Source: Clostridia bacterium (GTDB lineage: Bacteria > Bacillota_A > Clostridia > Oscillospirales > CAG-272). From it: a DNA stretch of 6,230 bases. Below the pieces are notes generated by a model, which saw only the letters and a list, made by a program, of their open reading frames with translations, had not been told where the DNA came from and made no database searches. Below, piece by piece: positions 5,900 to 6,230 of this stretch. Position 1 is the first letter of the stretch; each line of letters begins with the position of its first letter. A program made the translations under genes and the position numbers. The stretch covers positions 1 through 6,230 of the forward strand of contig JAFVYX010000240.1 of NCBI GenBank assembly GCA_017500625.1, written 5' to 3'.

Positions 5900-5960
5900 A
5901 TATGCGCATTGAAAACCGAACAAGGGGGTTGAGTAACGGACTCAAACGTACGAACTGCTT
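5900..5960 (-). other. 3' flank of pre-23S rRNA, likely processing-stalk half
   Basis: The transcribed strand contains TTGTTCGGTTTTCAATGCGC (5904-5923). Its reverse complement has the TTGAAAAC(T/C)GAA pattern well known from the leader just before Firmicutes 23S genes. The flank is therefore expected to pair with the 23S 5' leader, outside the window, to form the stalk cut during rRNA maturation. A local 6-bp hairpin (5929-5934 with 5940-5945) lies inside it. No 5S rRNA or tRNA is present. Confidence 0.5.
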
Positions 5961-6230
5961 AGCAGTTCAAGCGATCGGTCAATTAGTATCGTTCAGCTGA
6001 ACACATTACTGTGCTTACACCTACGACCTATCAACTTGTAGTCTTCAAGTGACCTCTCGGGCAAAGCCCATGGATATCTCATCTTGAGGTGTGCTTCACG
6101 CTTAGATGCCTTCAGCGTTTATCACGTCCGCACGCGGCTACCCAGCTATGCCCTTGGCAGAACAACTGGTGCACCGGAGGTGCGTTCGACCCGGTCCTCT
6201 CGTACTAAGGTCAACTCCTCTCAAATATCC
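5961..6230 (-). rRNA. 23S ribosomal RNA, 3' end (partial)
   Basis: The reverse complement carries conserved large-subunit rRNA. The sarcin-ricin loop AGTACGAGAGGACC lies at 6193-6206, where elongation factors contact the ribosome. Then come the GCTGAAGGCATCTAAGCGTGAAGC segment in pieces around 6094-6116, GTTGATAGG near 6027-6035 and the terminal TACTAAT near 5982-5988. About 270 nt are inside the window; the remaining ~2.6 kb continue to the right. The 3' end is placed near 5961 by comparison with the distance from TACTAAT to the end of E. coli 23S, so it may be off by a few bases. Confidence 0.96.

Noticed and set aside
5688..5945. An 85-codon open frame on the minus strand in the spacer after 23S rRNA
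   Set aside because: It runs across both rRNA terminator hairpins and into the -35 of the next promoter, and has no ribosome binding site.
5785..6000. A 71-codon open frame on the plus strand
   Set aside because: It crosses the terminators antisense and continues into the 23S rRNA gene; Lys/Arg-rich shadow of structured RNA.

Overview
The window looks like chromosomal DNA from a Gram-positive (Firmicutes/Clostridia-like) bacterium, probably an uncultured or gut-type lineage. This is inferred from AGGAGG-type ribosome binding sites 7 nt before each start, near-perfect housekeeping (sigma-A type) promoters, lipoproteins with a Thr/Pro-rich spacer, moderately high GC coding DNA with AT-rich intergenic DNA, and the sequence of the 23S rRNA 3' end. 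No species can be named from what is visible. Everything recognisable is transcribed leftwards (minus strand).

From right to left, in transcription order: the last ~270 nt of a 23S rRNA gene (5961-6230, 5' part beyond the window); its 3' flank, which looks like half of a pre-23S processing stalk; two rho-independent terminators with no 5S rRNA gene or tRNA between; and an AT-rich spacer holding one perfect DnaA-box sequence. Then comes an 800-aa repeat lipoprotein gene (3224-5626) with its own consensus promoter. Two terminators follow, then a second, 655-aa repeat lipoprotein gene (1033-3000), again with a consensus promoter, this one with its -35 inside a perfect 17-bp palindrome. After another terminator there is a 285-aa creatininase-superfamily metallohydrolase gene (60-917) with a strong ribosome binding site but no visible promoter. 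A strong hairpin terminator closes the left edge.

The two lipoproteins are paralogues. Both have a lipobox with Cys23, a nearly superimposable first Ig-like repeat, strings of ~80-95-residue Ig-like repeats resembling the YDG and MBG (YGX) families, and a related C-terminal domain of a third type. They carry no catalytic domain, so a role at the cell surface (adhesion, binding or scaffolding) is inference only. Nothing ties the creatininase-like enzyme to them beyond gene order.

I did not find a convincing new multi-gene system. The points most worth following up are the lipoprotein pair with its third repeat type, the palindrome over the -35 of the second lipoprotein gene, and the rRNA operon end without a 5S gene. 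The long open frames on the plus strand opposite the lipoprotein genes are judged to be shadows.
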